Shown one piece after another: positions 60,810-64,000 of a stretch of DNA of 64,000 nucleotides. Below the pieces are notes generated by a model. That model did not search any database. It was not told where the DNA came from and saw only the letters and a list, made by a program, of their open reading frames with translations. Source of the DNA: Rhynchospora pubera (taxonomy: Eukaryota; Streptophyta; Magnoliopsida; Poales; Cyperaceae); assembly GCA_028095005.1 (NCBI GenBank), contig CM051460.1, positions 79,129,676 to 79,193,675 of the forward strand, written 5' to 3'. Within the stretch, counting starts at the first letter, position 1. Each line of letters opens with the position of its first letter. The translations under genes and the position numbers were made by a program.

Positions 60810-62564
60810 TTACGATTTAATATTCTCCTTGGCAGAGGCGGAACCAGGATTCCGACATAGGGTGGACCGATCAGCCGACCGTGGAGTAAAAATTAACACT
60901 GTCTGTCACGGCCGTGGAGTCTGTCGTTGTGTCGCCTGCAGCCTCCTGACTCTTTACTTCCGAGCCGAGAGAGAGAGTAAGAGAGATGGATTTTCGTAAC
61001 AGAGAATGAGAATTGTCGAATTGGGAGATGGATTTAGAAATTAGGAGAAACAATTTAAAAATTAGATATTTCTTTCTGTCTCTGACAGGAATTGGGAGAT
61101 GAATTTACGTAAGAGGATGAGAATTGGTTTCTAAGTGTTTACATTGAGAAAGATGGAACCTCTACTTAGACAACTAACTAGGCCAAATGGGCTCATTTAC
61201 TTCAGCTTTGGACCTTTGGCGTAGGCCCAACTATAACCTCTCCAATAAATTTTGCTACTTTGATGTACATGGTACACGCCCGCCACCCCCTGGTTCTGCC
61301 CCCGCTCCTTGGTCTCTTGCTCAAGCACGTACCTCTTCTTCATCTCTTCCAACACAGTATGATTTGTACTTACAAAAAAAAAAGAAAAAAAACATTTATC
61401 CTCATTTCAATAACTTTAATATAAACAGGAGTTGTTTTTATATTATTTGTTTCTTTGTCACTTTGAACTTTTTTGCATGCATTGGCTTTTAACCCAACAA
61501 AATAAAAGAAAATGAAGAAACAAGAGGTTAGTATCTGGCAGAGAACCAAAGAAACGGTCCAATAAGGTACACAAAATAATATATATGTTTAATATGAAAA
61601 AATATAAAACAAGTGGCAATGATTACTGTGTTGGAAAAAAGAAAATAGAACAAACAAAAAATGAAGAAAGAAAGGACATACTATTGGTGAAGGCATTCAT
61701 TGGAGTCACTCGCCTCCTTACGACATCGCCATATGACAGAAATCGTTCTGCCAGATGCACATTAATTGCGCATACTTTACACAGAGTTGGTCACACTCTT
61801 TCAGCACCTTTGCTTTCATCGTGTTACACAAAGCAACAGAAGTTAGGCTAGCTAATTTTAGCAGTTAGAAGAGATATGCAGCTAGTAATTAACAATAAAC
61901 CAAAGCAGAACAGACGGCCTACTTAGCGATAGAATGCCTGGTCGTATTTGTCATCTGATGCTAACAGTCAATTTGTTCTGTTACTGGACTGACAGCAATG
62001 CTGGCTTAAATGCACCACATGAATCAAATAAGCCCTCAAAATTGCCTTTCTCTAATCATTAAAAATGTTACATAATATAATACAACTTTCGCTTTCCATT
62101 AGAATGACATGAAACTACTGCAAGTGTGTCAGAGACTCAGAGAGGACCAGAGTCTGATTTAAGTTCATTCATTGCTGACTGAATAAATAAATAATTGAAC
62201 CATCCAGAAGAGTCTAGCACATAATCAGTGATAGATCTTCACGTATATAAACTTTTTATTATATAGCAGCACCCATTTTCCTTTATCAATCTCAGCATCG
62301 CTTTGTTCATTACAACCCTCATTATATAGAACAAAAAGAAGCTGAAGCAACTTTTCTAGATTAAAAGTTTAAAACCCCTACCCAAATTACAGATAGATGT
62401 ACTTCTATTTTCTACTGCAATCATAACAATTTAATATTGTCAATACTCCATCGAACAAAACAATACACAAAATAAAGCCGAAGTGTGAGTATAGGCGAGA
62501 AATTATCACCCTCTTCGACCTTCTTCTTAGCATGATTCTGTCGAGCCTCTTCTAAGTACCCCAT
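60810..62564 (-). pseudogene. CMC1: CMC1-like twin CX9C gene, broken by a hAT insertion and a frameshift
   Basis: CMC1 proteins are small mitochondrial intermembrane-space factors for cytochrome oxidase assembly. Exon 1 (62564-62510) reads MGYLEEARQNHAKKKVEE. Exon 2 (about 61851 or 61833 to 61682) has ALCNTMKAKVLKECDQLCVK, and in a shifted frame CASGRTISVIWRCRKEASDS, then NECLHQ. Exon 3 starts at 61368 with TNHTVLEEMKKRYVLEQETK. A 472-bp hAT element splits exon 3; the last codons and TAA lie beyond it at 60824-60810. A 4-base excess (TTAA) inside the first CX9C motif, near 61763-61768, changes frame. The acceptor expected just before 61833 reads TTG instead of AG. It is therefore most likely a pseudogene. 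Confidence 0.8.
60833..61304. mobile_element. hAT element in the last exon of the CMC1-like gene (472 bp)
   Basis: The ends CAGAGGCGGAACCAGG and CCTGGTTCTGCCCCCG form an inverted pair. A perfect 8-bp duplication CTCCTTGG is at 60825-60832 and 61305-61312. It carries no transposase. The two flanks joined at the duplication keep the CMC1 reading frame, proving the insertion site lies within the former coding exon. Confidence 0.92.
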
Positions 62565-62640
62565 CGGCTAGCAACAGCAGATTCCCGTGCCAGAAGCCCT
62601 ACGCTGATGAGAGGGAGAACAAGGATAAAAGTTGAAAAAA

Positions 62641-64000
62641 GCTTGGTAGTTGTCTAGTTGGGCTGAGATTGAGGAAATTAAGTTTGATTCAATTCAAGTA
62701 GTTGCCATGCCAATATGCCATGGCTCTTTACGAGATTCCTCTGTACAATATATTGATAATAAGGCTAATCTATTGACGAAGATATTAACGTTGGGCTTTT
62801 TATTCTAAAACTTTTAGCGTACAGTGAGATTGGGCTTTTATTCTAGTATGTTGCGATGCCCAAAAAAATAAAAAATAACAATAAATATTATTCAATTTCA
62901 GAATTATTACTACAATAATCAAAATTATATAAATAGTATCATAATATTGTTTTTTTGAAAGAACGAGACTATCGTTCTTTGAAATAATGATATCAGCTAG
63001 TATCATTCTTTCATTCCAATTTCAATACGTACGTACTTTTGAGTATCTCATTAATATATTTTTAATATTTTAAATAATTTTTTCTATGTAATTTTAATAG
63101 TCGTAATATTTTTAGATTCCAAAACTTTAAAAATAATTTCGAAGATTCAGACAACGTTTTTTTGCTCCAAAAAAGTTGTTACGGGGTAAACCCTGCAGAT
63201 CACATTGATGTTGGGAACTAAGTCCATGCGCAATTTTAATTTGGCAAAAAAATTTTTATACCCCTCGGAACTGTGGAAATACATAATTTGCCCCCTCCAC
63301 CCCCCCCCCCCGAAATCAAAATCTCTTGATTTTACCCCTCAAAATTTCAGACGCATTCTTCATTTACCCTTCTGCCATATTTTATATTATAAAATGAAAA
63401 AAATAAAAAAGTGTGACCATTATACCTTGTTCAATCCATTCGAATCTAACCAATTCGCAGATCTCTCTCGAGCACTTTCTGCGGAAGCAAATCTGTTGTC
63501 GTGATTATTTCCTCTCTGATCTGAAACAAAAAAAAATGATCGCAGAAAAATTGAACCCACTATTCAGAACGTCCTCCCCACTCGATTCTTTTCGGAGAAG
63601 AGGCGAGCTCATGAACAAAGTAGTCGTGACTCGCATTCTCTCTCTATCGCCTTGGAAGAAACTGCCATGTTGCTTTCATTCAATTGATCGAAACATCTGA
63701 GCACAATTACATCCACATCCCGAAACAAAACAAAAATTGATCTAACTGCTAACATCATCCACAACACTGGGTTGGAGTAACATTTTTTTTCTCTTTCTCG
63801 CTCTAAAACAATCAGTAATTAAATCCGAAATATATGGTCTAATGTAATAAGGAATACCTTGGAGATTAAAATTACTTTCAATAGAAAGCATGACAAAAGT
63901 AACATAACAACTTTACCAGAGAAAAATTCTGATTTTGGTTCAATTTCTTATTAGCTACCAGGAAAAATTGAAGATTGAAAAAAAAATCAAGGACCAGGAG
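62641..64000. other. AT-rich intergenic DNA at the right edge
   Basis: No gene is recognisable. A run of 12 C stands at 63300-63311. The two overlapping frames at 63205-63700 share no recognisable motif with known proteins and disagree in frame. A gene just beyond the window edge cannot be excluded. Confidence 0.5.

Noticed and set aside
63205..63700. Two overlapping plus-strand frames of 99 and 95 codons at the right edge
   Set aside because: No motif, signal peptide or similarity is recognisable and the frames disagree; kept as intergenic.

Overview
This window is nuclear DNA from a flowering plant, very probably a eudicot; I cannot name the species. The evidence is intron-rich genes of plant-specific families, plant-type retrotransposons and an AT-rich background full of small DNA transposons. 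I see no bacterial operons, tRNA or rRNA genes, and no CRISPR array.

Layout. 1-6085 is AT-rich intergenic DNA with a 1.1-kb non-autonomous hAT element and several MITEs. 6086-30258 is one block of LTR retrotransposons nested three deep. A non-coding Athila/Tat-like element (6086-10290 and 29670-30258) was hit by a Ty3/gypsy chromovirus (10291-29669), and that element's pol gene was later hit by a Ty1/copia element (14138-24003). Both inner insertions have perfect 5-bp target-site duplications. LTR divergence, counted by eye, falls from outer to inner element, matching the nesting order. 30259-36740 is intergenic, with foldback elements, another hAT MITE and a decayed LINE.

36740-57000 is gene-rich. 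A group 3 sulfate transporter (SULTR3;5-like, 12 exons, 637 codons, plus strand) lies at 37035-42029. A single-exon PLS-class PPR protein (minus strand) lies at 45354-47771. An AGD14/AGFG-like ArfGAP (14 coding exons, 623 codons, minus strand) lies at 51498-56661. Between the PPR and ArfGAP genes is a 2,588-bp non-autonomous Helitron (48026-50613) with canonical ends and an A|T target. It carries two exons of a DUF3456 (canopy/MSAP-like) gene and a LINE tail. Two MITEs sit in introns of the ArfGAP gene.

57000-64000 is mostly intergenic. It holds the broken remains of a CMC1-like (twin CX9C, COX assembly) gene whose last exon is split by a 472-bp hAT element with a perfect 8-bp duplication.

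The three intact genes are unrelated housekeeping or organelle functions: anion transport, organelle RNA processing and vesicle trafficking. No gene cluster is evident. The most notable content is the transposon record: the dated nest, the gene-capturing Helitron and the hAT-disrupted CMC1 copy. Exon boundaries were inferred by reading frame, GT/AG signals and family similarity, without transcript evidence.
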